The notes: generated from the sequence alone by a model not told the origin. A stretch of 64,000 nt of DNA from UBA1952 sp965200035 (GCA_965200035.1 OZ241334.1:186001-250000), one strand, 5' to 3'. Shown: positions 1 to 9,072, numbered from the stretch's first letter. A program made the numbers and translations.

Positions 1-757
1 TAAAATAAAGCCCTACCGCACGTTCTGGATTCTTGTTGGCCTTTTCGCCATATTATTCCCGCTCTGGAATTTCGGAGTGAGCAATGGCATCCTGAAGATG
101 GGCCCGATTGATGTATTCGGCAGCAGTTTTTCGTTTGGCGATGTATGGAACAATGTAACAGCTCATGCAAGCAACTTCATCATCTTTCCGGCTATTCTCA
201 TTACCATTCTGGTGACCAACGAATACAATTATAAGACGCAACGGCAGAATATGATTGATGGTTGGAGCCGCCTGCAGGTATATCATGCCAAATGGATGGT
301 GCTTGCTGCATTGGCTATTGCCATTACAGTATTTGTATTTATTACCGGCCTTGTGCTGGCGCTCACCAAAGGCGCGGATTGGAGTGGTTTTGGCAACAAT
401 ATCATCCGCATAGTATGGATGCTGCTGCTCTCCTTTAATTACCTGAGCTTCGGCATGCTGCTGGGGCATCTGGTGAAGCGGAGCGGGCTGGCCATCAGCC
501 TGCTGGTCATCTATAGCCTGATGCTGGAAAATCTGGTGCATCTGTATTTCTTTTATGGCAAGCAGGTCTATATTGCTGATTTGTTCCTTCCGCTGCAATG
601 CAGCGATCAGCTGCTACAGCTTACGACATTTGAAAGCATGCAGAAAATGGGTGGACTCAAAGGATTACCGCCTGCGGCTTACGCCATTGCCAGTGTTTGC
701 TGGATAAGCATATATTATATTATTGGACGCATCCGTTTGCTGCGCAGCGATTGGTAA
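1..757 (+). CDS. ABC-2 type transporter permease (5' end outside window)
   Basis: The reading frame is open from base 2, so the start codon lies before the window; the GTG at 77 is internal. About 250 residues are visible. The segment begins with a basic stretch followed by a hydrophobic helix, then shows five further hydrophobic segments separated by short polar loops. This is the layout of ABC-2 permeases that work with a separate ATPase. The piece TNEYNYKTQRQNMIDGWSR resembles the cytoplasmic loop after helix 2 in that family. A partner ATPase would be expected just upstream, outside the window. Its substrate cannot be told from the sequence. Confidence 0.75.
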   Translation, partial: KIKPYRTFWILVGLFAILFPLWNFGVSNGILKMGPIDVFGSSFSFGDVWNNVTAHASNFIIFPAILITILVTNEYNYKTQRQNMIDGWSRLQVYHAKWMVLAALAIAITVFVFITGLVLALTKGADWSGFGNNIIRIVWMLLLSFNYLSFGMLLGHLVKRSGLAISLLVIYSLMLENLVHLYFFYGKQVYIADLFLPLQCSDQLLQLTTFESMQKMGGLKGLPPAAYAIASVCWISIYYIIGRIRLLRSDW

Positions 758-762
758 TTTTG
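755..762 (+). promoter_or_regulatory. Putative -7 promoter box for surE
   Basis: TAATTTTG matches the Bacteroidota -7 consensus TAnnTTTG exactly. A TTTG at 736-739 could be the -33 element, although the 15-nt spacing is a little short. The box overlaps the last codons of the permease gene and ends only 8 nt before the surE ATG, so the leader would be about two bases. Confidence 0.5.
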
Positions 763-770
763 CGCCCATC

Positions 771-1551
771 ATGATGGAATATAACAGACCCGTTATATTG
801 GTTACCAACGATGACGGCATTACAGCACCGGGCATCCGCAACCTAGTAGAAGCCGTTAAAGACTTGGGCCGCGTGGTAGTGGTAGCGCCGGACAGTCCGC
901 AGAGCGGAATGGGTCATGCCATTACGATAGGGCATCCGCTGCGCCTGAATAAAGTAGAGGTTTTCGATGGGATCGAAGCCTATCAGTGCAGCGGCACTCC
1001 GGTAGATTGTGTAAAGCTGGCCCGCGACAAGGTGCTGCACCGCGCACCGGATGTATGTGTGAGCGGCATCAATCATGGAGCAAATTCAAGCATTAATGTA
1101 CTCCGGTACGATGAGCGCCGCCATGGAAGCGGCTATTGAAGGCATTCCGTCTGCCGGTTTCTCTCTGCTCGATTTCGCCTTTGAAGCAGATTTCAGCGTT
1201 GCTAAACAGGCCGCGCATGATATTGTAAAGCGCATGCTGCGCGATGGTATGCCGCCGCATTTCCTGCTCAACGTGAATATTCCTAAGGTAACGCGGGAGG
1301 AGTTCAAAGGATTGAAAATCTGCCGCCAGGCTTATGCCAAGTGGACGGAAGATTTTGACCATCGTATCGATCCGCGCGGTAAGGACTATTACTGGATGGT
1401 AGGACGCTTTGTGAATATGGATACCGAAACAGAGACAGATATAGAAGCGCTGGAAGCAGGCTATGCGTCTATCGTACCGGTTAAGTTTGACCTGACCGAC
1501 CGCGAGATGAAGGAAAAGCTGAAGAGCCAGTGGCAGGATATGCTCGCCTGA
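771..1551 (+). pseudogene. surE: 5'/3'-nucleotidase SurE, frameshifted
   Basis: SurE dephosphorylates nucleoside monophosphates using a divalent metal. The N-terminal part (771 to about 1100) has the metal-binding VTNDDG at the start, APDSPQSG and SGINHGAN, all typical of SurE. After INVL the frame runs out at 1139, but the expected continuation YSGTMSAAMEAAIEG is present in another frame from 1099 to the stop at 1551. The join lies at GTACT (1098-1102). If the ancestor read GTACTGTACT, loss of one 5-nt copy explains the shift exactly. The combined product would be about 260 residues, the normal size. It may be a real mutation or a sequencing error; the rest of the gene looks well conserved. 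Confidence 0.85.
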
Positions 1552-1559
1552 TACTTGTG

Positions 1560-2609
1560 CTATTTAAACAGCCCTTCGATCCCGTCAAATAAGCGCGCTA
1601 TTTTCCTGGGAGCATTGAATCTGCGCGCTACAGCCACGCGTACCAGTCCGGTCTGGTACATCTGGTAGCCGCCGGAATTGGAGAAGCTGCTGGCCGATAC
1701 ATTGGTCACAAAGTAGATGCCAGCATAATACCGGTCGCCATTGTAGCCTGTGCCTAGCCGGGCAATGCCATTGAGCTGCAGTCCTACACTCGTGTTGCGA
1801 TAATTGGTTGCCTCGTTCTTCAGGTCAGCATAATTGGCGCCGACGCCTGCGAGCGCAGAACCGGTGACAAAAAACCTTTTAGCGATAATAAATGTATGGG
1901 CATAGCCGCCATTCACCACAAGAGATGCAATACCGCTGCGGTTATAATCTTCATTGTCCGCATAATTGGCATAGATGATATCAGAAGGTATCAGCGATGA
2001 ATCGGCACGGGTATGGTGATAATGCAATCCACCGCCAAGGATGAATGAGCCAGCGCTTTTCAGTTGCCGCTCATTTTGCAGATAGATAGCGCGGTAGGAG
2101 AAGCGATCGCCGTTGAACAGGTATTCCACATTAGCACCCAGGTTGCGCGTCTGTATATCGCTGCGCAGAAAGTACGGCGCATTATTTACCGGCTCAGAGG
2201 AAACCAGACCATCATTGGCTAAATAATAGCCTTCATAATCCTGTCCGTAAAAATCAATGGTCAGCTTTCTGAGGTACATGTACGCCTGCAGGTCAAAATA
2301 TTTTGTCTTTCCCAGCCGGTCATTATCATCATTGATCAAAGGCGTCCTAAAGCCAAGATTGACGCCCAGCCAGCGGTAATTGAACCCTACGCCTACATTA
2401 TAATTGCTGTTCGGCTTATACACCAGCCGCTCTTTGTAATGATAATCGCCGATGGTAAGCCGGGTAAATTTATTCGAGCCATAAACGCGTAGCAGGAAAT
2501 CGTCCGTTTTATCTGCAATATAATTGTGATCATAGGCAGGCTGCTTTTGGGAAAAAACCATCCCTGCCGGAACCATCAGTAGAAACAGAAGCAGTAGTTT
2601 ACGGATCAT
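1560..2609 (-). CDS. DUF4421 family outer-membrane-like protein
   Basis: 349 residues with a clear signal peptide (about residues 1-20, ending at VFSQ). The body is made of alternating beta-strand-like segments with many aromatic residues, as in an outer-membrane beta-barrel. The YGSNKFTRLTIGD start and the NVGVGFNYRWLGVNLGFRTP segment match my memory of DUF4421 proteins, whose function is unknown. It converges with surE, with 8 bp between the stops, and stands alone on its strand. Confidence 0.75.
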   Translation of the reverse strand: MIRKLLLLFLLMVPAGMVFSQKQPAYDHNYIADKTDDFLLRVYGSNKFTRLTIGDYHYKERLVYKPNSNYNVGVGFNYRWLGVNLGFRTPLINDDNDRLGKTKYFDLQAYMYLRKLTIDFYGQDYEGYYLANDGLVSSEPVNNAPYFLRSDIQTRNLGANVEYLFNGDRFSYRAIYLQNERQLKSAGSFILGGGLHYHHTRADSSLIPSDIIYANYADNEDYNRSGIASLVVNGGYAHTFIIAKRFFVTGSALAGVGANYADLKNEATNYRNTSVGLQLNGIARLGTGYNGDRYYAGIYFVTNVSASSFSNSGGYQMYQTGLVRVAVARRFNAPRKIARLFDGIEGLFK

Positions 2610-2699
2610 AGCTATTGGTTGGTGGAGTAATGGGAGCGGTCGGTGCAGACACTCTTGCTATTTTGTATTAAAATATTGTTCCCACAGACTTTTAGCTGC

Positions 2700-2707
2700 T
2701 AATTTTA
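2700..2707 (+). promoter_or_regulatory. Putative -7 box for the DEAD-box helicase
   Basis: TAATTTTA, a one-base variant of TAnnTTTG, ends 11 nt before the ATG at 2719. No convincing -33 element was seen. Confidence 0.4.
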
Positions 2708-2718
2708 CAGCATCCATT

Positions 2719-3954
2719 ATGAAATTTGACCAATACCCCATATCTCCCGAAATCAAACAAAGCCTGGAAGAGCTGGGTTTTAAGCGCCCGACCGATATCC
2801 AGTTCAAAGCTATTCCATCCATCCTGAAAGGTGATGATGTGATGGCCATTGCCCAGACGGGAACGGGTAAAACCGCCGCATTTGCCATTCCAATCCTGCA
2901 CATCCTGCAGCAGCGCACCGCAAGGAGGCGCGCCAAAGGCGTAAGCTGCCTGGTGATGGTACCTACGCGTGAGCTGGCTGCGCAGATCGCAGAAGCTTTT
3001 GAATTATTGGCAAAGCATACGAAGCTGAGCATCCTCGGCCTCTACGGCGGCGTGGCGCAGGACCCGCAGATCAAAAAGCTGGAAAAGGGAGTAGATGTGC
3101 TTATTGCCACGCCCGGCCGCATGTTTGACCTCATCTATCAAAAGCATGCAGACATTACCGATGTGCAGATATTGGTGCTCGATGAAGCAGACCTGATGCT
3201 TGATCTCGGCTTTTATAAAGATATCAGCGATGTCATCAAATTTGTGCCGCGTCACCACCAGACCTTATTCTTTTCGGCTACGATCAATAAAGAGATCAAA
3301 GAGCTGGCCTATTCTATTGTGGATAACCCCATCCGCATCCAGATTTCCCCGAAAGATCCGGTTTCCAAAAATATTACCCACTCAGTCGCTTTTGTGGAAA
3401 TGGATGACAAGCGCTTCTTTTTGGAGCGGTTGCTGAAAGAGTTTCCCGATTATAAAGTGCTGGTGTTTGTACGTACCAAAGTTCGGGCAGAGCGCGTGCA
3501 GAGCGCGATGAAGCGCATCGGCATTGATACCATTATTATGCATGGCGGCAAAGAACAGGAAGACCGGATGCAGGTGATGAATGATTTTAAAGCAGGAAAA
3601 TCGCGGGTGCTGATTACTACGGATGTCAGCGCGCGGGGCATACATATCCCGAATGTAGATTATGTGGTGAATTATGATCTGCCGGAAGTGCCGGAAAATT
3701 ACGTGCACCGCGTAGGCCGTACTGGCCGGGGCATTCACAAAGGCAACGCCGTTTCTTTTTGCAGCGAAGAAGAAAAACCCTTGCTGAAAGAAATTGAAGA
3801 GATGATGGGCAAAGCCGTTCACGTAATGAAAGTGGATAAAACGGATTACCACCAAACGCTTTCTTTTTCTGAAGACACTCCGAATGACAATTGGCGACTG
3901 CTGCTCGAGGAGATTGAAAAAGAGCAAAACACACGAAAGCGGAAGAAAAAATGA
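2719..3954 (+). CDS. DEAD-box ATP-dependent RNA helicase (RhlE-like)
   Basis: 411 residues covering the full two-domain helicase core. Visible motifs: Q motif FKRPTDIQ (residues 21-28), Walker A AQTGTGKT (45-52), PTRELA, the ATPase box VLDEAD near residue 155, SAT in FFSATI, ARGIHIPNVDYVVNYDLP and the arginine-finger motif HRVGRTGR. The C-terminal extension is very short and ends in a basic tail (TRKRKKK), which is the RhlE/SrmB-like arrangement rather than DeaD or DbpA. The role is RNA duplex unwinding in ribosome assembly or RNA decay, known for the family. It is a single gene with its own terminator. Confidence 0.95.
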   Translation: MKFDQYPISPEIKQSLEELGFKRPTDIQFKAIPSILKGDDVMAIAQTGTGKTAAFAIPILHILQQRTARRRAKGVSCLVMVPTRELAAQIAEAFELLAKHTKLSILGLYGGVAQDPQIKKLEKGVDVLIATPGRMFDLIYQKHADITDVQILVLDEADLMLDLGFYKDISDVIKFVPRHHQTLFFSATINKEIKELAYSIVDNPIRIQISPKDPVSKNITHSVAFVEMDDKRFFLERLLKEFPDYKVLVFVRTKVRAERVQSAMKRIGIDTIIMHGGKEQEDRMQVMNDFKAGKSRVLITTDVSARGIHIPNVDYVVNYDLPEVPENYVHRVGRTGRGIHKGNAVSFCSEEEKPLLKEIEEMMGKAVHVMKVDKTDYHQTLSFSEDTPNDNWRLLLEEIEKEQNTRKRKKK

Positions 3955-3974
3955 TTTTTTAAATGTTTTATTTT

Positions 3975-4008
3975 AAAATAGCCGGCAACAATTGTTTCCG
4001 GCTATTTT
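3975..4008 (+). terminator. Rho-independent terminator after helicase gene
   Basis: An 11-bp perfect inverted repeat (AAAATAGCCGG, 3975-3985, with CCGGCTATTTT, 3998-4008) encloses a 12-nt loop that can itself pair as AACAATTGTT. It lies 21 nt after the helicase stop and ends in a T-run. Confidence 0.85.
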
Positions 4009-4305
4009 GGTTAACCTATAATCATTAGTGCATTTTGTATAGTTAGCACCTTAAAATATTTAATTGATACCTGATTCAAAGCAAACTGAATAGGATAAAG
4101 CACAACAAAACGTTAAGAAAAAAGTTGTGCACCGCTAAAAAACGGGCTATCAGTCTTTTATACGAAAGGCAAAAACAAATTACATTTATACATATCGATT
4201 ATATTCTACAGTTTAGAATTTTATAATGTGGCGAAAAAGGAACGATCTTTGCATAAGAATTATCAGTATCCCTTATCCTGATCAGTTCATTTCAAACCTA
4301 CCTTT
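4009..4305 (+). promoter_or_regulatory. AT-rich intergenic region with a possible promoter
   Basis: About 300 bp without a credible ORF, markedly AT-rich. The only promoter-like signal is GATCTTTG at 4244-4251, one base off TAnnTTTG, 54 nt before the next ATG. No clear -33 box was found. The gap is long enough for regulator sites, but none was recognised. Confidence 0.35.
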
Positions 4306-4575
4306 ATGAAAACTATTCTGTTCACCTTTGCTGCAACCGTCCTGATGGGGCAGGCGCTGTGGGCGCATGATTCTGACGCTTACACTACCCTGATACCTGA
4401 AAAGAGCACCCCTGCATCTGCGGTTAAAGAAAGCACAGATGCTGCTATGATCAGCACAGACGCTCAGGCAGACCGCTCGGCGCTGAAGCTGATTGATGAC
4501 CTTACTGAAAAAGTTTATCTGGCGCGGAAAAAGCGCTGGGAAAAAGAGCGTGAGGCCATTGAAGCTAATAATTAA
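4306..4575 (+). CDS. Small exported protein of unknown function
   Basis: 89 residues. The first 20 form a signal peptide (MKTILFTFAATVL then ALWA), with predicted cleavage just before HDSDAY, so the mature protein would begin with histidine. The mature part is polar, Thr/Ala/Ser-rich at first, and ends in a charged helix (residues 60-89, many Lys, Arg and Glu). No family recognised. It has its own terminator and precedes the porin-Rieske-imelysin operon, so a link to that operon is possible but unproven. Confidence 0.7.
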   Translation: MKTILFTFAATVLMGQALWAHDSDAYTTLIPEKSTPASAVKESTDAAMISTDAQADRSALKLIDDLTEKVYLARKKRWEKEREAIEANN

Positions 4576-4591
4576 TTACATCACCTTATTA

Positions 4592-4620
4592 AAACGGACC
4601 TGCTGATAGCGGGTCCGTTT
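4592..4620 (+). terminator. Rho-independent terminator
   Basis: A 9-bp stem (AAACGGACC, 4592-4600, with GGTCCGTTT, 4612-4620) and an 11-nt loop, followed by TCTTTTTAT. It sits 16 nt after the stop of the small exported protein. Confidence 0.85.
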
Positions 4621-4739
4621 CTTTTTATCTGGATACCTATCCTATTGATGAACCGGATCATGAGTATCAGCGCACGGCATATTTTCCCGATTCTACAAAC
4701 GCGAACCATTGAATATTCCGTCCTTTGCGGCTCCAAAAT

Positions 4740-5984
4740 ATGTTCATGCGTTTTTTGATAACGGGTCTGCTCGTTTTTACATTAGCTCTTTCTGCTCATT
4801 CGCAGGTACTTACCCGTGCGCAACAGCTCATAGCTACCGGTGAAGATTCTCTACAGCAAGGCTACAACTCTTCCCGTACCGTGATTTCCGGCTACGGCAG
4901 CGCTTATTATCAACGTGATTTTTATAATGAGCGCGGCACGGCATCGCTGGAGCGCGTAGTATTGTTCGTTGGACACCAGTTCAATAAGAAATTCTCTTTC
5001 TTTTCTGAAATGGAACTGGAGAATGCGCTGGTTGCCGGTCTTGAAGCAAAAGGCGAGTTGGCTATGGAGCAGGCTTACCTCCGCTACAACATTAATTCTC
5101 ACCAATACATTGTAGCCGGTCTTTTTCTTCCGCGTATCGGTCTGCTGAATGAAAATCACCTTCCGGTAAACTTCAATGGCGTTGAGCGCCCGTTGGTAGA
5201 GCAGTTCATCATTCCCTCTACGTGGCGTGAGCTGGGCATTGGTTGGTATGGTACATTCAATCGCCTGCAACTCACGGCTGCATTGATGAATGGCCTCAAC
5301 AGCTCATTCATGGAGCATGGTACCGGTCTGAAGGATGCGCGCAACGAAGGCGCTTTTGCAACTGCCAATAATATTGCCGTTACCGCTTCAGCCGTTTACA
5401 GCCTTTATCCGCTTCGCTTCCAGGTTTCCGGCTATATGGGTGGCACAGTTGGCCTTTCTTCGCGCGGTGCGGATAGCCTGCATCTGGATGGCGGCGCATT
5501 CGGCACACCGCTTTACCTGGGTGAGGCCGATGCCAAATATGATAAGAATGGCCTTTCTGCCAAGATACTCGGCGTAATCATCAGCTATCCTGATGCCGGT
5601 AATGTAAATGCCGCTTATGGTAAAAATCTTCCTACCCAGATGTACGGCGCGTATGCAGAAGCAGGCTACGATGTATTATATGGAAGAAGCCAGCGCACCG
5701 GTTCACAAGCCCAATTGATCGCTTTTGCGCGGATGGAGTTTATGGATATGAATGCACAGATACCGGCACCGCCAAGAGCTATTTATGATGGCACGCTCAA
5801 GCAGAGCAACCTGATTGCCGGTATTAACTTCCTCCCTATTCCCAATGTAACGGTGAAGGCAGATGTACGCCTGCTGCATACCGGAGAGCAGAACAAAGAC
5901 CTGTTGATTAATCCGCCGGCCAATCTGCGCCCGTACAATCAGAACAATACGTTTCTGAATGTAGGCATCGGCTATTCATTCTAA
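4740..5984 (+). CDS. Porin-like outer-membrane beta-barrel protein
   Basis: 414 residues from the ATG at 4740. An upstream in-frame TTG (4725) and an ATG two codons later are alternatives; 4740 or 4746 gives the best signal peptide (MRFLITGLLVFTLALSAHSQ). The rest is rich in amphipathic strands and ends with YSF, as barrels do. The segment LERVVLFVGHQFNKKFSFFSEMELE and the later QAYLRYNINSHQYIVAGLF resemble phosphate-selective porin O/P-type barrels, though the assignment is approximate. It is the first gene of a four-gene run with Rieske, imelysin and di-haem proteins (gaps 19, 32 and 58 bp), suggesting a channel for the substrate that the lipoproteins handle. Confidence 0.7.
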   Translation: MFMRFLITGLLVFTLALSAHSQVLTRAQQLIATGEDSLQQGYNSSRTVISGYGSAYYQRDFYNERGTASLERVVLFVGHQFNKKFSFFSEMELENALVAGLEAKGELAMEQAYLRYNINSHQYIVAGLFLPRIGLLNENHLPVNFNGVERPLVEQFIIPSTWRELGIGWYGTFNRLQLTAALMNGLNSSFMEHGTGLKDARNEGAFATANNIAVTASAVYSLYPLRFQVSGYMGGTVGLSSRGADSLHLDGGAFGTPLYLGEADAKYDKNGLSAKILGVIISYPDAGNVNAAYGKNLPTQMYGAYAEAGYDVLYGRSQRTGSQAQLIAFARMEFMDMNAQIPAPPRAIYDGTLKQSNLIAGINFLPIPNVTVKADVRLLHTGEQNKDLLINPPANLRPYNQNNTFLNVGIGYSF

Positions 5985-6003
5985 ATAAAGAAACAACCGC
6001 AGC

Positions 6004-6441
6004 ATGAAGAGAAGCGAATTTTTAAAACTATCCTGCACTGGGTGTATGCTCGGCGCCGCAGGCTTGCTGTCGGCTTCTACCCTGCTCTCTTCCTGCAGCC
6101 CCAAAGCGGGCAGCGCTGTCTATAAAACACCGGTTACCGATCAGAAGATGGCCGTACCGCTGGAGCAGCTTGCGCTGAAGCCGGTGACCATTGTACGCGG
6201 CGGCGGCATGGAATACGATGTGGCAGTACATAAAAAGGAAGATGGTCAGTATGAAGCATTGCTGCTGCGCTGCACGCATTTCAGCAATCCGCTCATCTCT
6301 AATGGTTCCACTTATTCCTGCAATCTTCACGGCAGTGAATTCGACGCCGAGGGACGTGTAAAAAAAGGCCCTGCTTCAAAGCCGCTTACCCAGCTTCCCT
6401 GCACGATCACAGAAAACAACCTGATCATTCATATTGCTTAA
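6004..6441 (+). CDS. Rieske [2Fe-2S] domain lipoprotein
   Basis: 145 residues. The N-terminus is hydrophobic with a lipobox-like LLSSC (Cys31), so it is probably membrane-anchored on the periplasmic side; KRSEFLK at the start is only a degenerate Tat-like motif. The Rieske ligands are visible as C90-T-H92 and C106-N-L-H109, the canonical CxH...CxxH pair binding a [2Fe-2S] cluster. There is no catalytic domain, so it should be an electron-transfer protein. It is placed between a porin-like protein and imelysin, 19 bp after the former, and probably co-transcribed. A Rieske protein in an imelysin locus suggests redox chemistry at the metal-uptake step, which is inference. Confidence 0.85.
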   Translation: MKRSEFLKLSCTGCMLGAAGLLSASTLLSSCSPKAGSAVYKTPVTDQKMAVPLEQLALKPVTIVRGGGMEYDVAVHKKEDGQYEALLLRCTHFSNPLISNGSTYSCNLHGSEFDAEGRVKKGPASKPLTQLPCTITENNLIIHIA

Positions 6442-6473
6442 TCAATCAAAAACAATAGTTCATAACCAATACC

Positions 6474-7571
6474 ATGAAAAAGACTTTACTGATTGCCGGC
6501 CTTGCCACCGTTACTCTGTTTGCCTGTAAAAAAAATGACGACAACAACGGCACGACCAACACCACCGAAGATTTTAAAACGACTGAGCAAAAGTCACTGA
6601 ACGACTTCGTAGATGTTGTTGCGCTGCCTCAGTACACAGATCTGGCGCTGAAAGCAGACGCGCTCAACAGCGCCGTAGTTGCGCTGAATGCCAATGCTAC
6701 CGAAAACAATCTGACCACTGCAAAGAACGCCTGGAAAGATATGCGCGGTGTATGGGAGCAATGTGAAGGCTTTCTTTTTGGCCCTGTTGAAGACAAGGAA
6801 TACGACCCGAATATGGATACCTGGCCTACGGATTATGTACAGATGGACTCACTGCTGAATTCTAATGTAGCGCTTTCACAAGGTACGCTGCAAAACATCA
6901 CGCTTTCCCTGCGCGGCTTCCACCCGCTGGAATACATCCTCTTTGGCGAACCGGCTTCTCCGCGTACCGCCACCGGCATTACTGCACGCCAGAAAGAATA
7001 TATGGTGAGCCTGGCATTTGACCTGCAAACCAACTGCCATGCGCTGGCTACCAATTGGGCACCAAGCAGCGATAACTATGCAGGCCTTGTAAAAACAGCC
7101 GGTTATGGCAGCTCTAAATACACTTCCCGCCGCGAAGTATTCCTGGCTATTGCGGATGGGCTGGTAGGTATCTGCGGAGAAGTAGGCACCGGCAAGATGC
7201 AGGATCCGCTTGGCGCTACAGCAGCGGATGCCAATGCACAACTGGTAGAGTCGCCGTATAGTGGCAACTCTGTTGCCGATTTCAAGAACAATATCATTGG
7301 TCTGGAAAACGTATACATCACCCGTTATGGCGGTAAAAACGGCCGCTCTGTATCAGATGTGGTGAAGGCCAACAATCAGGCGCTGGACAATAAGATCCGC
7401 ACGCAAATTTCTACAGCTATCAGCTCTTTTGACAATATTACGCTTACCTACGGCGTAGCTATTACCCAGCAGCGCACGCAGATCCAGGCTACACAGTCTG
7501 CTTTGGCTACCCTGGAAGCTACTCTTGATGTTGACCTGCGTAGCTATATTAACCAATACGTTAAGGATTAA
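6474..7571 (+). CDS. Imelysin family lipoprotein (EfeO/IrpA-like, peptidase M75)
   Basis: 365 residues with lipobox LFAC (Cys18) and an Asn/Asp-rich linker. The family's metal-site motif GxHxxE is present as GFHPLE at residues 148-153, and the flanking region LRGFHPLEYILFG fits the imelysin core. Imelysins are helical bundle proteins tied to iron uptake (EfeO, IrpA); despite the M75 peptidase name, the family is best known for metal binding. The gene lies 32 bp after the Rieske gene and 58 bp before the di-haem gene. Imelysin and DUF1111 pairs are recurrent in iron-regulated loci. Confidence 0.9.
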   Translation: MKKTLLIAGLATVTLFACKKNDDNNGTTNTTEDFKTTEQKSLNDFVDVVALPQYTDLALKADALNSAVVALNANATENNLTTAKNAWKDMRGVWEQCEGFLFGPVEDKEYDPNMDTWPTDYVQMDSLLNSNVALSQGTLQNITLSLRGFHPLEYILFGEPASPRTATGITARQKEYMVSLAFDLQTNCHALATNWAPSSDNYAGLVKTAGYGSSKYTSRREVFLAIADGLVGICGEVGTGKMQDPLGATAADANAQLVESPYSGNSVADFKNNIIGLENVYITRYGGKNGRSVSDVVKANNQALDNKIRTQISTAISSFDNITLTYGVAITQQRTQIQATQSALATLEATLDVDLRSYINQYVKD

Positions 7572-7629
7572 TTCTTCCAACAGGGCTTTCTTTGCAGCCT
7601 GATCCGTAAAAGAAGATGTGTACCTGCCT

Positions 7630-9003
7630 ATGAAGAAGTATGGAATTGTATTGATGCTGGCAGCGCTGGGCATTGTCCTGAGCCAGTGTCATAAAGCCGC
7701 CGATTTTCCGGAAGATGAATATGATGCGCGGCTGAGCGGAGGCGAAGCAACTGTATTTGACGAGTCATCGCGTGCGTTTACGCACGCGATGTCATCGCTT
7801 ACGGGACGCAACCTTTTTGTGCATGAGCTGGGCGATAAATCGTTCGAGCAGACCTTTGTAAGCAATCCGGCACCGGTAAACGGCGGCCTGGGCCCTATCT
7901 TCAACAACGTTTCCTGTATCTCCTGCCACCACAACGATGGCAAGGGCACTCCTACCGCAGGACAAAATAATTCTTCCCTGCTCTTCCGCATCAGTGTGCC
8001 GGGCATGGACGCTTTTGGCGGCCCCAGTGCAATACCGGGATATGGCGGTCAGTTACAGGATATGGCGCTGCAGGGCCGCACGCCAGAGGCCAAGATGGAC
8101 ATTACCTACCAGCCGGTACAGGTAAGCTATGCTGATGGCACTACCCTGCAATTAAGAAAACCCATTTATACCGTTCGCAACTCTTATGTACAGATGCCGG
8201 CCAACTGTATGATCTCCCCCCGCATGGCGCCGCCGGTATTTGGCCTTGGTCTGCTGGAGCTGGTATCTGAAAGCACCATTAAAGGAATGGCCGATGAACA
8301 GGATGCCGATGGGGATGGCATTAGCGGCAAGCCGAATATGGTATACAATGCTATTACCAAAAGAATGGAGGTTGGTCGCTTCGGGCTAAAGGCTGGCGTA
8401 CCTACCATCGAGCTGCAGGTTTCCGCAGCGTATAATCAGGACATGGGCGTAACCAATCATGTATTCCCGGTTGAAAGCTCTTTTGGTCAGCCGCAGGCTG
8501 ACGTTCATGATTATGGCATTGAGCTTCCGGATTCAGTGCTGAATGCGGTGACCTTTTATATTAAAACGCTTGCAGTACCTGCCCGCCGCGATGTAGCTAA
8601 TGAGAATGTAAAGCACGGCGAACAGCTATTTACCACCCTGCAATGCGCTTCCTGCCACCGGCCTACATTGCAGACAGAGGTGGATGTACGCTATCCGCAG
8701 CTTTCCAATCAGCGCATCCATCCTTATACAGATTTGCTGCTGCATGACATGGGCGAAGGACTGGCTGACAACCGCCCTGACTTTTCCGCAGATGGCCATG
8801 AATGGCGCACGGCACCGCTCTGGGGCATTGGCTTGTTTGAAAAGACGAATGGCATTCCATATTACCTGCATGATGGCCGCGCACGCTCTGTAGAAGAAGC
8901 GATCATCTGGCACGACGGTGAAGCCGCCGCCGCAAAGAAAAAATTCCTCCAGCTAAGTCAGGCCGACCGCTCAGATTTGTTGCGGTTCATCAAATCCTTG
9001 TAA
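7630..9003 (+). CDS. Di-haem oxidoreductase (DUF1111-like) lipoprotein
   Basis: 457 residues from the ATG at 7630, which directly precedes a lipoprotein signal with Cys20 in VLSQC; an in-frame GTG at 7618 is less likely. Two c-type haem sites are visible: C96-I-S-C99-H100 and C339-A-S-C342-H343. The spacing and the surrounding DGRARSVEEAIIWHDGEA match the family annotated as di-haem oxidoreductase or thiol oxidoreductase-like, related to bacterial cytochrome c peroxidases. It would act in the periplasm, perhaps oxidising or reducing iron for the adjacent imelysin. It is the last gene of the operon and is followed by a strong terminator. Confidence 0.9.
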   Translation: MKKYGIVLMLAALGIVLSQCHKAADFPEDEYDARLSGGEATVFDESSRAFTHAMSSLTGRNLFVHELGDKSFEQTFVSNPAPVNGGLGPIFNNVSCISCHHNDGKGTPTAGQNNSSLLFRISVPGMDAFGGPSAIPGYGGQLQDMALQGRTPEAKMDITYQPVQVSYADGTTLQLRKPIYTVRNSYVQMPANCMISPRMAPPVFGLGLLELVSESTIKGMADEQDADGDGISGKPNMVYNAITKRMEVGRFGLKAGVPTIELQVSAAYNQDMGVTNHVFPVESSFGQPQADVHDYGIELPDSVLNAVTFYIKTLAVPARRDVANENVKHGEQLFTTLQCASCHRPTLQTEVDVRYPQLSNQRIHPYTDLLLHDMGEGLADNRPDFSADGHEWRTAPLWGIGLFEKTNGIPYYLHDGRARSVEEAIIWHDGEAAAAKKKFLQLSQADRSDLLRFIKSL

Positions 9004-9014
9004 GAATCTTTATA

Positions 9015-9058
9015 AAAAAGACCTGGCAAGTTCCGAAAAGGATTTGCCAGGTCTTTTT
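9015..9058. terminator. Bidirectional terminator between convergent operons
   Basis: A 15-bp perfect inverted repeat (9015-9029 with 9044-9058, core GACCTGGC/GCCAGGTC) with a 14-nt loop. It has an A-run on the left and a T-run on the right, so it can stop transcription from both the di-haem gene (+) and the TonB receptor gene (-). Confidence 0.9.
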
Positions 9059-9072
9059 GCTAATGGCATATT

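Noticed and set aside
53..598. 181-codon minus-strand frame under the first permease
   Set aside because: Shadow of a clear membrane-protein frame; His/Gln-rich nonsense-like composition.
4725..4739. TTG start for the porin-like gene
   Set aside because: It adds residues before the signal peptide; ATG at 4740 or 4746 fits better.
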